Source of the DNA: Styela clava
Taxonomy: Eukaryota; Chordata; Ascidiacea; Stolidobranchia; Styelidae
Assembly: GCF_964204865.1 (NCBI RefSeq)
Contig: NC_135258.1
Span: forward strand, 6,811,001-6,875,000
Direction: 5' to 3'
DNA length: 64,000 bases
This document shows, piece after piece, positions 35,417 through 46,847 of this stretch (its first letter is position 1; each line of letters starts with the position of its first letter). A program made the position numbers and the translations under genes. The notes beneath the pieces were generated by a model. The model had not been told where the DNA came from. It did not search any database and saw only the letters and a program-made list of their open reading frames with translations.

Positions 35417-35469
35417 CTCATTCGACTTGCAGCACATTTTTATTTTCAAATTTCTACTCTGTCCAGAAC

Positions 35470-35527
35470 GGGGTGGATCCGAACGGGCTCGATCGATGAT
35501 GTTTCCGATTCGAATCCGGATATCCCT
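35470..35527 (+). pseudogene. tRNA-like relic
   Basis: Begins GGGGTGG and ends with a B-box-like GATTCGAATCCGG plus TATCCCT, a pattern close to the 3' end of tRNA-Cys. The middle is too short for a cloverleaf. Confidence 0.4.
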
Positions 35528-35974
35528 ATTTCATTCATGTCAGTTAAGCAAATATTTCCTTTTTCAAATTCGATGTAAAAGTGATTAATAAGTGCTTGAA
35601 ATAAAGTCTGGAAATCTGGATTTCGAACACTGTTTCATTGTTTCATCACCACTCGAATACATTCGATTTGATAGCAACAACGATATTAAAAATACCGTTT
35701 TCTGATTTACCACTTTCAGTTCGAGAGAGAGCCATCTTTGCATTCTTATTAATTGCAACTGTATCTTTCTTACCTTTGAGTTGATCACATTTAGGAATGC
35801 AATACAGGCTTGTGTATAACTGTGAAAGACAGCCTATCACCAACCAGATTTTCGAGCATAATAGAACTACCAATATTCTATCTCAATAGGTTGAATAGAA
35901 AACTACAGAGGGAAAATGTCGATAAATCTAAAAATTAATAACTGTTGTGAGATGTTATCATCATCACGTCATCA

Positions 35975-37270
35975 CTGTTAAGTGGCGTAAAAACAAATCA
36001 TTTACCAAACAAACAATCTCCTTATTATACCCAAATGAATATGAAATTTGTCGTTTCGTTCGTCTTAAATAGAAATCATTTGTACAGGTCTAATATGCTC
36101 TTATTCATCTTTCGTAGGAAATCCCCCATGATAACTCGTTATCTCGTTAAAAGCCTGAAGCTACTTCAGTTTGACTTGCATTTTTTTCCAAACTTGCAAC
36201 GGCGTTCGTGTGGGTATGTTACTCATTGGTAATTAGTAATAATTAGTTATTTCGATTAAAAATCCTGCGGCTAGTTCAGTTCGAGTTACATAATTTTAAA
36301 TTTGCTTTCATTTGTTCTCATCAACGTGTGGGGATATAGCTCAGTGGTAGAGCATTCGACTGCAGATCGAGAGGTCCCTGGTTCAAATCCGGGTGTCCCC
36401 TAGTTTTCAACCAGCAGCAAATTTTTATATCAAGTTTTGAAAGGGATGGATCCGTGCGAGTTCGATTGGTGTCTCTGATTCGATACCGAACATCCCTATT
36501 TTATGTCAGTCGCTCATTTTTAAGCAGTCAGTTGGTAGTTTATTTTTTACAAAAATGAACATACACTTGATGCAAACAAAAACTAGGGAAAAAACAAAAC
36601 AAAAATGATTTCCAGGGTGACGGGTAAGGCGATATAGTTCCTATTTTAAATTCAATGTAAAAGCGATTAAGCGTTTGCAATGAATCTTGGAAGTCTCGAG
36701 TTCAAAGCGTGATTCATTGTTCCACGAATTCTCGCATATATTCGATTTGATAGCAACAATGACATCGAATAACATTTTCTCATTTACCACATTTAGTCTG
36801 GTCTAGACTAATATTTACATTTGTATTTAACACAACTGTATCTTTCTTACCTTTAAGATGATAACATTTAGGAATTCAATGCATGTTTGTGATTACCTGT
36901 GACACAGGCACAGTCCATTACCAACAGGCCCCACAAGCAGAATAGAACTATATAAAGCACGTTCATTGTCGGAAAGAAGTATCATGTCGCAAATTGCAAA
37001 AAGGTCAACTTGAATCAAATCTGTTTATAGATCTACTTTGTATACTCTTTTTTATAAATATTTGGAAGGTTAGGTGACTCTAGCTACTTTTCCATTTTTA
37101 TCAGGCTTATTGTACAGATCAGAGGTGACAAACATGGCATGGCATATTACTGACAACACTATACTCAAACTTGTATTCTTGGATCACCCCTTTTCAATGG
37201 TTGTGATGTCGGAATGTTATTTACCCATTTTGATTCATCTTTTTTATATGAATGTGATGTGATTGTGCGG
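35975..37270. repeat. Direct duplication, copy 2 (partner 33741-35020)
   Basis: Second copy of the 1.28-kb block, containing the intact tRNA-Cys at 36330. The opening CTGTTA is in the first copy joined to the decayed Leu gene, so the first copy may have been inserted at the array edge. Confidence 0.9.
36330..36401 (+). tRNA. trnC: tRNA-Cys (GCA)
   Basis: Intact 72-nt gene: acceptor GGGGATA/TGTCCCC, D stem GCTC/GAGC, anticodon stem TTCGA/TCGAG around CTGCAGA, T stem CCTGG/CCGGG, discriminator T, then AGTTTT as terminator. The only plus-strand Cys without a defect. Confidence 0.97.
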
Positions 37271-38756
37271 TCCTGATTTGGTGGGATAATAAAGTCTGGG
37301 TTCTGGGCTTCGTCCAATAAGCAGCGTATAGATGTTTCCTTTGTCATTCTTTTAGAGAAATCTTGGCGTAACCTGACACTTTATTGGCTCTCTGAATCAC
37401 TCTCGTCCACACTTTATTTTTCGGCACATATTTTCACTTTTGTATTTCAAGCTTTAGGCAAGCAATATTTCATAATTTATGCGATTTTTATTCGCATACC
37501 AAAAATATGACCAAAAAATGCAAAAAGTGTCGCAGGTAGCAAGTGAATATTGCAAATGTATATATATATATTTAAATATATATAAGAAAGATTAGCCCGT
37601 GCAGTTGCGCACACGTAATCGGGATAAGAAAAATAATAATAATTTCGTGAGACTTTGACGAGGCACGTACTCTGCGTCTTACTATTTTTTATGGGTAAAC
37701 CTTTTATTCGAACGTAAATTCAAACTTGAAATTGTTAACCGGTTCTGATGTTAACTACATTTATTTAATTAGGGAATTGAATGAATCTACATACATGGAT
37801 ACATTGTAGAGCAATGGATCGCAGATGACTAATAATAATTGCAGTATCAATTGTTTTAGTTGCCCTTGCGGCGATCCCAGTAGCTTTAACCATGAAGAAG
37901 AACGAAAAAATGAAAGAATAATCGACTCCACTTCAGTCAACTGTCTCGGCGAAATGTAGTTAGTAATGCCTATTTGTAAAAAAGATCATTTTATATTACG
38001 CAACATGTACATGTACATATACTGTTGGTTTGTATCGAATACCCATATTCTTTCCAGTAAATATTCAATACATATATATTCACTCTATCTTGCAGGCACT
38101 TATGATTGGTACAACGTGTTCTTAGACAAGGTTTCGTATTCAGAAGCTTAACGTAAATGTGCGATGTATGGTGCAACGTTAGCCTCAACTTGAATGAGAG
38201 ACAAACGAATACGCAGGTAAGTTGAATTGTCACGGCCTTAACTTGAAAAAAAGACTGTAGAAGTAGTGTTAGGATATACTGGAGATAGTTCAATGTGTTT
38301 TCAAAGCTATATCGTAGTGATTGATAAACTATTATGACTGGCTGGTAGAACTGTAAATATCGTCCAATAGCCATGATTAGTCGCACCAAATCAGTTCATT
38401 TAGACACAAAATGGCGTCACAAAATATGAGAATTTCCTCCATATTTATCTACAAGTGCAGGAGTGTCTTCGCTATGGAATTTTCATGCTTTTGAATTTTT
38501 AAACATTTTAGTCCAGCAATGTTGTGGCAGAATTTTCACTATTTAAATAACTATGAAAAGAGAATAGGATTCGGTATTCTGTATTTGATTTAAATATTCT
38601 ATAATACTAAATCGCACTATCTGATTCTATATTGCCCATCCAAACTAATAATACCGTATCATTTATTTTGTTGAAATTTCCGGTAGTGAGATTTGAATCT
38701 ATTTAAGTACTTATGGTCATTATTGGAAAACTCGTGTACAAAAAAATATTATTTCA
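37271..38756. other. Unique AT-rich DNA, no supported gene
   Basis: Contains a TA-rich stretch (37559-37585) and a short frame at 37829-37921 whose translation is hydrophobic (IVLVALAAIPVAL) and then basic, ending at TAA. The frame has no start, and an in-frame TGA lies just before it. It could be an exon end but I cannot support a gene. Confidence 0.5.
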
Positions 38757-39017
38757 GTGACATCATCTACAAACTGATCAGAAGTCAAACAAACATAGTC
38801 TGGACACTTGGAGTGTGGGTTGGTTTGGATGATTCGAATTTGCAAAGTAGATGGGTGTGGAATGATGGTGTACATGGAACAAGAGAGAATATAGCCTGGA
38901 GAACCAAATAAATTGGACGAAAGATGTGCAGTGTTGCATCGAGGTAGAAAATGGAAACTTAACAACCAGGGATGCTCTGACAAACTGTATTATATTTGCG
39001 AGGAAGATTCGTCGTGA
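38757..39017 (+). pseudogene. C-type lectin domain 3' exon remnant, frameshifted
   Basis: One frame reads VWVGLDD followed by RWVWNDG, the WIGL and WxW core motifs of C-type lectin-like domains. A frame one base over continues GEPNK, ERCAVL, two cysteines and YYICEED, then TGA at 39015-39017: the usual C-terminal half with the EPN calcium-binding motif and the last three conserved cysteines. A one-base frameshift must fall between 38895 and 38909, because each frame has a stop on the far side. A possible splice acceptor (tatttcag) precedes 38757, and AATAAA follows at about 39053. No upstream half of the domain was found. It is either a pseudogene or a real last exon with a sequence error. 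Confidence 0.75.
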
Positions 39018-41635
39018 ACAAAATCGCTCAGCTAAATTGTTGAAAGGACCTAATAAAATAAAGAATATAAGTGGGTTTTTCATCCAAACATAAATATTTT
39101 ATAATCAAAATTTTTTGTTCAACGATTCAAACTGATAAAGATACAGAGCATTGGTATGCGGTAAAAATGCTTACGGTTGACGGCTCGTAACTGAGAGAAT
39201 ATTTAACACCATTCTTGTTGTTCAGTCTGATTCTGGGATAAAGAAGTATGGTTTTTGCATAGTTAGTATGAGTTATTAACTAAAAGGCAAAAACTTTATT
39301 ATCAAAAATGTCTCGTTTAAAATGCAATCTTCTGTTGATTTTTTCCTATTTTATTGTAAATAAAATGAATAAATTTATATTGAGATGAACATTTACAAAA
39401 CAAAATGGATTGAGTAGACTATTTCCTTAGAAGCGTTTTAACCTTTTTTTGAATTAGTTTGTTGTAGGAATTATTGCAATATGTGTATTAGGCGATCGAA
39501 TAGGTTTGCACCAAAAAAGGGATTGACAAATGTCATAAATCAACTAAAAAAATATTATGTCTCAACAGACAAATATCATATATAAACTTGATGCCGTGAT
39601 TTTACATCGAATTTCAAATTAAAGATGAAATGAACACCTAACGGGTGAAATATGTTATCTCTTTGAATGTTTTAACTGCCATTTAGCTTTAACTAATCTG
39701 CCCTATTAGATCTGAATCTGGATTTGCCGGGTATTAGTTATCAAGAATCTATGCCCCTCACATCGCTTAGTTCGGGTTCGACGATGCTAACGTGCGAATG
39801 CTCCCTGAGAATTATATCAAATTTTTAAGCAATAATAAATGCGAACCTACTTGGAAACGCGTCATAGATTGGTCGATACAAATAAACCTAGGGCTTGCTA
39901 CGATAAATCATCATCAAGGAAATAGCTAAGTGACGTATTTCATGACCGACGATGCTAACGTGCGAATGCTCGCTGAAATTGTATCAAGTTTTTAAGCAAT
40001 AATAAATGCGAAACTATTTGGAAACGCGTCATAGATTGGTTGATACAAAGAAAGCTCTAAGTCTTGCTACGATAAATCATCATCAAGGAAATAGCTAGAA
40101 TGACGTATTCCATTAAATTCAACATACTATTAATATAAAGAGGTTAAATAACATTAATGTCCATAGTTACTATCAAGATTCGCTACACTCCTGCTCGTTC
40201 ACGTAACTGCTGGTCGGTTTTGGGCAGGCCCATTATTTGGAATATGTAACGTTTAAATATTTTCATACCCATCATCCACAGGTATTTGAAAGAGAGGCGG
40301 CGACGAGTTTACCGTATGACTGAGCTGCAATAGGTTTCGCTCACTTTCGCGAAAAAACATCCACCTGTCCATAATCCTGTCTACCTGATTAAATTGCCTC
40401 ATCGCAATATTGGATTGTATTGATAGGTAAATTACTTCATACCAAATCAACGTTTAGGTATAGGACTGTAATACAGTTGCCATGTAACACGAAAATACAA
40501 CATCTAACACAAGTCAATAACAAGAGTTCGACATCAGAGCCTAAATTGTTGTTTGTGGTTTGGTACAAGTATGTGATAAAACTCCACAGAGAAGCAATTA
40601 GCAATGAACAATATATGTATATATATATATTCAGCTTCTGTATTGATGACCTCATGTAATGGAACAATTTGTTATGAACTTTGATATGATACGAAAATCC
40701 CAACACGCAAGAGACAAACGCAAAGATTAGTGTGGAGTTTTAGATATTTCATGTCGTTTGATGAATGAACTATATTTGTTGTCCAGTGTATTCTGCCTAG
40801 GCATTAAAAATACACAGCTGCTGGTCACGAGGGTTCTCGTATACATTTATTGATTGCCGAATACAAAATGAACATTTCAAAAGTACAGCTGATAAGCCAG
40901 AGAGAATCCAAGTTACACGCATGTCGAGTTTTAGTTAACCCTTACTTTGGTCTTTCCTCAACACGTGGTTTATGAATCTTTGCACTAATCTTAAACATCA
41001 GAAAAAAAGGTTAAAACTCAATACAAAAATGATACTGTTACACAGCTGAAGACTGTAATACCAATAGCATAACGTTATGGATAATTTACAGGTAAAATAA
41101 AAAATCTACAACTGGGCATGCATCTTCGCACTAATCGTAAACAATCAGCAAAATGGGTAAAGAACTCAAAACAAAGATAACACACCTACACAGCCAAAGA
41201 CTGAAATAAACGGCATAAGGTTATGCATTATTAGCATGTAAATATAGTGATGATCAACAGAACACTGATGTTGTTGGGTCTACAAACACCATAAATAAAA
41301 ATATGATAAACTCTGCCTAATAAACTGAAACAGCTACATCTACCCCAGATGCTGTCAAGGCAAGCAAATAATATTAGTATCGTTCACACATCACAAACTT
41401 CTGCAGCAGTATTGCTGTGTGTTGTTTTAAGATTGTGGTGTATACACAAATCATGGTAAATCCACTTTGCTCAACACAAAAGTTAACAAAGTTCATGATT
41501 CTGAATACGATTTCATTGTATTCTATAGGAGATCGATTTACTACAGGGTGGATCCGTACGTTTTCCCTAGCCACTGACAGTTGTAAGTCAATTTGCAGTG
41601 GTTTTACACAGCGTATAAACTTTTGAATCACATTT
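39018..41635. other. Unique AT-rich DNA with a small tandem duplication
   Basis: No gene supported apart from the possible 3' untranslated region of the zinc-finger frame in its last part (a minus-strand AATAAA lies near 40847). It holds the 168-bp duplication and a TA repeat around 40613-40631. Confidence 0.5.
39779..40111. repeat. 168-bp tandem duplication
   Basis: Two diverged copies (39779-39946 and 39947-40111), both starting cgacgatgctaacgtgcgaa and sharing ggaaacgcgtcatagattgg. No reading frame or RNA fold was recognised. Confidence 0.85.
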
Positions 41636-42301
41636 TCACAGAATACTACGCACATGTGTCACAGGAGTAAAGTTTTTTCTAGTATGAATCTGCATATGTT
41701 CTTTCAGATTTGAAGATTTTGAAAAACATTTGCCACATATATCACACAAGTATGGCTTATGGCCTGCATGGATTCGAATATGTGAATTCAAATTACTTCC
41801 TGTTCTAAAGCATTTTCCACATATTTTGCAAGGATGTGCCTTCTCTCCAGTATGAATTCGCATATGTACCCTCAAAGCACTGGATTGTATAAAACATTTT
41901 CCACATATCCCACAGGAGTATGGCCTTTCTCCAGTATGTACTCTTCTAATATGGTCATCCAAACCACCTTCTTGGGTAAAGCATCTGTAACATATTTTAC
42001 AGGAATAAGGCTTTTCGCCTGTATGAATCCTTATATGGGCCTTCAATTCACTAGATTGCGCAAAGTATTTTCCACATACCTCACAAAAGTACGGCTTCAC
42101 TCCTATATGTCTTCGTATATGAGTACGGCGAGCACCGGATTGTTTGAAACATCTTCCACATATCTCACAAGAGTATGGCCTTTCTCCAGTATGAATTCTC
42201 ACATGCTCATTTAAATTACTCACTCTTGCAAAGTTTTTTCCACATTTTTTACAAGATAATGGCTTTTCTTTTGTTTGGATTTGCATATGTGAGTTTGACA
42301 T
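41636..42301 (-). CDS. C2H2 zinc-finger protein, seven fingers (partial?)
   Basis: A 221-residue frame with seven Kruppel-type fingers at residues 17-37, 45-65, 73-93, 101-122, 130-150, 158-178 and 186-206. They are joined by TGEKP-like linkers; finger 4 has four residues between its histidines. This class binds DNA in the nucleus. The start is weak: the first residues (SHMQIQTKEKP) look like the end of an earlier finger whose second histidine has become Q, and an in-frame TAA lies 12 bases before the ATG. Past finger 7 the sequence ends in a frame-shifted tail, while an adjacent frame reads YSCDTCA and then stops, the start of an eighth finger. The gene therefore seems trimmed at both ends. 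No KRAB, BTB or other N-terminal domain is visible. It may be one exon of a larger gene or a decaying paralogue. Confidence 0.8.
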   Translation of the reverse strand: MSNSHMQIQTKEKPLSCKKCGKNFARVSNLNEHVRIHTGERPYSCEICGRCFKQSGARRTHIRRHIGVKPYFCEVCGKYFAQSSELKAHIRIHTGEKPYSCKICYRCFTQEGGLDDHIRRVHTGERPYSCGICGKCFIQSSALRVHMRIHTGEKAHPCKICGKCFRTGSNLNSHIRIHAGHKPYLCDICGKCFSKSSNLKEHMQIHTRKNFTPVTHVRSIL

Positions 42302-43150
42302 AACTGACTGTTATTCGGTTACATTTAGACGATATTTTTCAATCAGTCAATTATTTCTACATGCACAAAAAAGATCAAAATGAAATCTTGTTATTAACTA
42401 TCAATTTTAAATTATATGAGTTAGGACGAACATGAATAAAATAAAATAATCACTACACTAAGGAACCAACAAAATCAATACCAAATAACAAGCTTATTTT
42501 AGTAATTTCTGGAACGACAAATTGGTAAAATGACTATTTCTACATCAAACATGTACGGAACTAGCACCTGCATGACAGCCAGAACGTTATTCGCAATATA
42601 ATTCGGTCGTCCTATCGGCTTCTCCTTTCCTGGCATAAATATGTAATATCCTAACCTAATCATATACCACCGAAAACTAATGTTCACTAAGCAATTCATT
42701 GAGGTGTATAAGCAAAAATGAATATTCTTAGCGCCAGCTGGATTCATCTAACAGGCTCAAATTTTATTCTATACTAGAACACTTCACTGTCTTCGACACC
42801 TATCGGTATCGGTACGGTACCTATGCAATGAAGTGGCTGCATGTATTGTGCTATTTTACCTACTAAACTTCAAAAATTGACGTCCGCAACTGCTGTGCAT
42901 AGTTATCTGTTATTTTTCTGTGTCTGAAATATCGTAAACTTCGCAAAATTTTCTTACATTCCCGAAACTCAGAACCAATATAATACCACCCAATATACTT
43001 CAGTCATTTAAAATCCTTCCCACGCGGCAATACTTAAAGTGGCGATCGATAAATCACGTTGTTTTTATAGTCTGTTTCATTCTGAAGACTATGTAATTTA
43101 TCTAGTCGAAGGAAATCTGTCGTCGAGTTATCAGTTCATTTTCGATGGAG
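42302..43150. other. Intergenic, no feature supported
   Basis: AT-rich unique sequence between the zinc-finger frame and the Cys/Trp array. The 82-residue minus-strand frame at 42499-42747 has no recognisable motif. Confidence 0.5.
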
Positions 43151-43178
43151 TGATTAATATTAGACCGCTTTGAACAAT

Positions 43179-43250
43179 GACTCCGTGGCGCAACGGTAGC
43201 GGATTTGACTCCAGATCAGAAGGTTGCGTATTCAAATCAGGTCGGGGTCA
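43179..43250 (+). pseudogene. trnW: tRNA-Trp (CCA), degenerate
   Basis: The CCA loop is kept, but the anticodon stem and adjoining D stem (gcggatttgact for gcgcgtctgact) and the T arm (gcgtattcaaatcagg) carry changes. Confidence 0.8.
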
Positions 43251-43494
43251 TTCCTTTAGTTCCGGATCCTTGAATCCGCTTATGATCTGACCAGTTAATA
43301 AATAAACCCTTGCGAAAACGACTAATATTCAAAAATGATTTGATTTCTGAAAAACGATTTCTGCAAACTCCAAAAAGGGTTTTAGAATTAAATTGTCATC
43401 GATTTCAATCCATTGGTTTGCCGTAGAATGTCAAAGTTCAATTGTTCGAACATTAGAAATACTTGCTATTGAGAATGTTTGATGTGAAAGTCAT

Positions 43495-43498
43495 AAAA
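43495..43498 (-). terminator. Pol III terminator of tRNA-Cys type A (representative)
   Basis: On the minus strand the gene ends GTGTCCCC followed directly by TTTT, the discriminator being its first T. Present in slot A copies. Most slot B copies have ATGTATG or TTGTATG here and no T run. Confidence 0.75.
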
Positions 43499-43569
43499 GG
43501 GGACACCCGGATTTGAACCAGGGACCTCTCGATCTGCAGTCGAATGCTCTACCACTGAGCTATATCCCC
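43498..43569 (-). tRNA. trnC: tRNA-Cys (GCA), type A body in slot B flank
   Basis: Intact cloverleaf matching 36330. The upstream flank is that of slot B, but the T arm is canonical and the TTTT terminator is present, so it looks like a state from before the type B mutations. Confidence 0.96.
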
Positions 43570-43695
43570 ACAATCCACAACGGTCCGCTTTTTACCCCAC
43601 GGGCATCAATATAGAAAACATATTTTTTCTGTTCGGAAAGAATCTCTCCTCAATTTATCAGTTCATTATTGACAGAGTCATCAATATTGGGTTTC

Positions 43696-43704
43696 AAATA
43701 TATG
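43696..43704 (+). promoter_or_regulatory. TATA-like element upstream of tRNA-Trp
   Basis: AAATATATG lies 29-37 bases before the Trp gene and recurs before almost every Trp copy. Confidence 0.4.
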
Positions 43705-43732
43705 AACAAAGATTTAATCCGCGACAGACAGT

Positions 43733-43804
43733 GACTCCGTGGCGCAACGGTAGCGCGTCTGACTCCAGATCAGAAGCCTGCGTGTTCAAATCACGTCGGG
43801 GTCC
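43733..43804 (+). tRNA. trnW: tRNA-Trp (CCA)
   Basis: Acceptor GACTCCG/CGGGGTC, anticodon stem TCTGA/TCAGA around CTCCAGA (CCA), T stem GCGTG/CACGT. The variable region reads GCCTGC, shared only with 59435. Discriminator C. No TTTT follows within several hundred bases. Confidence 0.95.
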
Positions 43805-44399
43805 TTGCACTACGGGTTCTATATTTAAATAATATACATAACACGCCCTTGAGCATTGTTTAAAGTAATTAACAATCGTTTGTTTAGAACAGGTCTTAAT
43901 TAACATCTATTAAATTTAATTGATGAAATATCACTATTTCATAGACGTGGTTCAGATAGTTATAGCCACTAAGTTATAGGTCGAAATTGATTAGATATCT
44001 GAGAAACGAATTCTGCAATCTACCGAAATATTTTTATACTTGAGGTGTCATCGATTTCAATTTATAAGCCTGCCGTAAAATGTCAAAGTTTATTTGTTTA
44101 AACATTAAATGTTTTACAAAATATTAATCGCCACATGTGTTCAACAAATAGTTGAAATTGATTAGCCTTCTGCGGAACGAATTCTGCAATCCCCAAACAA
44201 ATTATAAGACAATTAGTGTCATAGTTTTCTATCTATGAGCCTGTCGTAAAATTTCAAAGTATATTTGTTTCAACATTGAAAGATTTATGATGTATTGACC
44301 GTCATGAATGTTCGAAGCGACAGAATATTTAGATGTCAAAATTACTTGTTGAAACATTAAAAGTTAGATTTTGAGAAAGTGTGATGTGAAAGTCATACA

Positions 44400-44471
44400 A
44401 GGGGACACCCGGATTTGAACCAGGGACCTCTCGATCTGCAGACGAACGCTCAACCACTGAGCTATATCCCC
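44400..44471 (-). pseudogene. trnC: tRNA-Cys (GCA), anticodon-stem defect
   Basis: Canonical T arm, but T31 opposes T39 beside the loop (gcagacgaacg), with another change in the D arm (caacc). The terminator is broken (ACAAGGGG on plus). Confidence 0.75.
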
Positions 44472-44634
44472 ACAATCCACAACGGTCCGCTTTTTACCCC
44501 ACGGGCATTAATATAGAAAACATATTTTATCTGTTCGGAAAGAATCTCTCCTCAACTTATCAGTTCATGCTTGACAGAGTCGTCAATATTGGGTTTCAAA
44601 TATATGAACGAAGATTTAATCCGCGACACACAGT

Positions 44635-44692
44635 GACTCCGTGTCGCAACGGTAGCGCGTCTGATTCCAGATCAGAAAGTTGCGTGTTCAAA
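44635..44692 (+). pseudogene. trnW: tRNA-Trp (CCA), 3' truncated
   Basis: The gene stops in the T loop (gttcaaa) and joins directly to downstream spacer (ggagaaacg). D-arm (gtgtcgc) and anticodon-loop (gattcca) changes are also present. Confidence 0.85.
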
Positions 44693-44841
44693 GGAGAAAC
44701 GATTTCTGCAAACTTCAAAAAGGGTATAAGAATTAAAGTGTCATCGATTTCAATCCATTGGTTTGCCGTATAATGTCAAAGTTTAATTGTTCGAACATTA
44801 AAATACTTAATATTGAGAATGTTCGATGTGAAAGTCATAAA

Positions 44842-44913
44842 AGGGGACACCCGGATTTGAACCAGGGAGCTCTCGATCTGCAGTCGAATGCTCTACCACT
44901 GAGATATATCCCC
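44842..44913 (-). tRNA. trnC: tRNA-Cys (GCA), type A
   Basis: One D-stem change (gagatatat, base 10) and one in the variable region (gggagctc). Terminator present. Confidence 0.85.
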
Positions 44914-45637
44914 ACAGTGCACTACGGGTTCTATATTTAAATAATATACATAACACGGCCTTGGGCATTGTTTAAAGTAATTAACAATCGTTTGTTTAAA
45001 ACAGGTCTCAATTAACATCTATTAAATTTAATTGATGAAATACCAATACTTCATAGCCGTGGTTCAGATAGTTATAGCCACTAAGTTATAGGTCGAAATT
45101 GATTAGATATCTGAGAAACGAATTCTGCAATCTACTGAAATATTTTTATACTTGAAGTGTGATCGATTTCAATTTATAAGCCTGCCGTAAAATGTCAATG
45201 TCTATTTGAAAGTAAGAGTCATCAATATTGGGTTTCAAATATACGAACGAAGATTTAATCCGCGACACACAGTGACCGATTTGTGTGATCTATTTCAATT
45301 TATAAGCCTGCCGTAAAATGTCAAAGTTTATTTGTTTAAACATTAAATGTTTTACAAAATATTAATCGCCACATGTGTTCAACAAATAGTTGAAATTGAT
45401 TAGCCTTCTGTGGAACGAATTCTGCAATCCCCAAACAAATTATGAGACAATTAGTGTCATAGTTTTCTCTCTATGAGCCTGTCGTAAAATGTCAAAGTAT
45501 ATTTATTTCAACATTGAAAGATTTATGATGTATTGACCGCCATGAATGTTCGAAGCTTCAGAATCTTTAGATGTCAAAATTACTTGTTGAAACATTAAAA
45601 ATTTGATTTTGAGAAAGTGTGATGTGAATGTCATACA

Positions 45638-45709
45638 AGGGGACACCCGGATTTGAACCAGGGAACACTCGATCTGCAGACGAACGCTTTACCTCTGAGC
45701 TATATCCCC
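45638..45709 (-). pseudogene. trnC: tRNA-Cys (GCA), degenerate
   Basis: Several changes: variable region (gggaacactc), base 31 (cagacg) and D arm (ctttacctctg). No terminator. The Trp of this unit is lost: only gtgac remains near 45275. Confidence 0.75.
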
Positions 45710-45872
45710 ACAATCCACAACGCTCCTCTATTTACCCCACGGGCATCAATATAGAAAACCTATTTTTTCTGTTCGGAAAGAATCTCTCCTCAATTTATCA
45801 GTTCATGCTTGACAGAGTCATCAATATTGGGTTTCAAATATATGAACGAAGATTTAATTCGCGACACACAGT

Positions 45873-45944
45873 GACTCCGTGACGCAACGGTAACGCGTCT
45901 GACTCCAGATCAGAAGGTTGCGTGTTCAAATCACGTCGGGGTCA
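45873..45944 (+). pseudogene. trnW: tRNA-Trp (CCA), D stem damaged
   Basis: Two changes in the D stem (gacgcaacggtaacgcg) break its end pairs. Other arms are intact. Confidence 0.75.
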
Positions 45945-46191
45945 TTCCTTTAGTTCCGGATCCTTGAATCATCTTATGAACTGACCAGTTAATAAATAAA
46001 CCCTTGCGAAAACGACTAATATTCAAAAATGATTTGATTTCTGAGAAACGATTTCTGCAATCTTCGAAAAGGGTATTAGAAATAAAGTGTCATCAATTTC
46101 AATCCATTCGTTTGCCGTAGAATGTCAAAGTTTAATTGTTCGAACATTAGAAATACTTGGTTTTGAGAATGTTTGATGTGAAAGTCATAAA

Positions 46192-46263
46192 AGGGGACAC
46201 CCGGATTTGAATCAGGGACCTATCGATCTGCAGTCGAATGCTCTACCACTGAGCTATATCCCC
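46192..46263 (-). pseudogene. trnC: tRNA-Cys (GCA), type B body with type A 3' flank
   Basis: The body has the type B marks (T arm GATTCAAATCC, base 43 changed), but the 3' flank with TTTT is that of slot A. The join of the two Cys slots falls within or next to the gene and removes the spacer between them. Confidence 0.8.
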
Positions 46264-46426
46264 ACAATCCACAACGGTCCGCTTTTTACCCCACGGGCAT
46301 TAATATAGAAAACCTATTTTATCTGTTCGGAAAGATTCTCTCCTCAATTTATCAGTTCATGCTTGACAGAGTCATCAATATTGGGTTTCAAATATATGAA
46401 CGAAGATTTGATCCGCGACACACAGT

Positions 46427-46498
46427 GACTCCGTGGCGCAACGGTAGCGCGTCTGACTCCAGATCGGAAGGTTGCGTGTTCAAATGACGTCGGGGTCA
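46427..46498 (+). tRNA. trnW: tRNA-Trp (CCA), T-stem variant
   Basis: One G:T pair in the anticodon stem (tcgga), and C61 to G (caaatgac), which breaks pair 53:61 and the B box. Same in its copy at 55807. May be defective. Confidence 0.8.
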
Positions 46499-46745
46499 TT
46501 CCTTTATTTCCGGATCCATGAATCAGCTTATGAACTGACCAGTTAATAAATAAACCCTTGCGAAAACGACTAATATTCAAAAATGATTTGATTTCTGAGA
46601 AATGATTTCTGCAAACTTCAAAAAGGGTATCAGAATTAAAGTGTCATCGATTTCAATCCATTGGTTTGCCGTAGAATGTGAAAGTTTAATTGTTCGAACA
46701 TTAGAAATACTTGGTATTGAGAATGTTTGATGTGAAAGTCATAAA

Positions 46746-46817
46746 AGGGGACACCCGGATTTGAACCAGGGACCTCTCGATCTGCAGTCGAATGCTCTAC
46801 CACTGAGCTATATCCCC
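46746..46817 (-). tRNA. trnC: tRNA-Cys (GCA), type A
   Basis: Consensus type A with terminator. Confidence 0.97.
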
Positions 46818-46835
46818 ACAGTGCACTACGGGTTC

Positions 46836-46847
46836 TATATTTAAATA
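46836..46847 (-). promoter_or_regulatory. TATA-like element upstream of tRNA-Cys type A
   Basis: TATTTAAATATA on the minus strand lies 19-30 bases before the Cys gene and recurs in slot A units. Confidence 0.45.

Noticed and set aside
37829-37921. Hydrophobic short peptide followed by basic residues
   Set aside because: No start codon, a stop just upstream and no supporting exon structure; noted only within the unique region.
37991-38389. 132-residue minus-strand frame
   Set aside because: Low-complexity, no recognisable motif, overlaps AT-rich non-coding sequence.
41834-42214. 126-residue plus-strand frame
   Set aside because: Antisense shadow of the zinc-finger repeats.
42499-42747. 82-residue minus-strand frame upstream of the zinc-finger gene
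   Set aside because: No domain or splice evidence connecting it to the zinc-finger frame.
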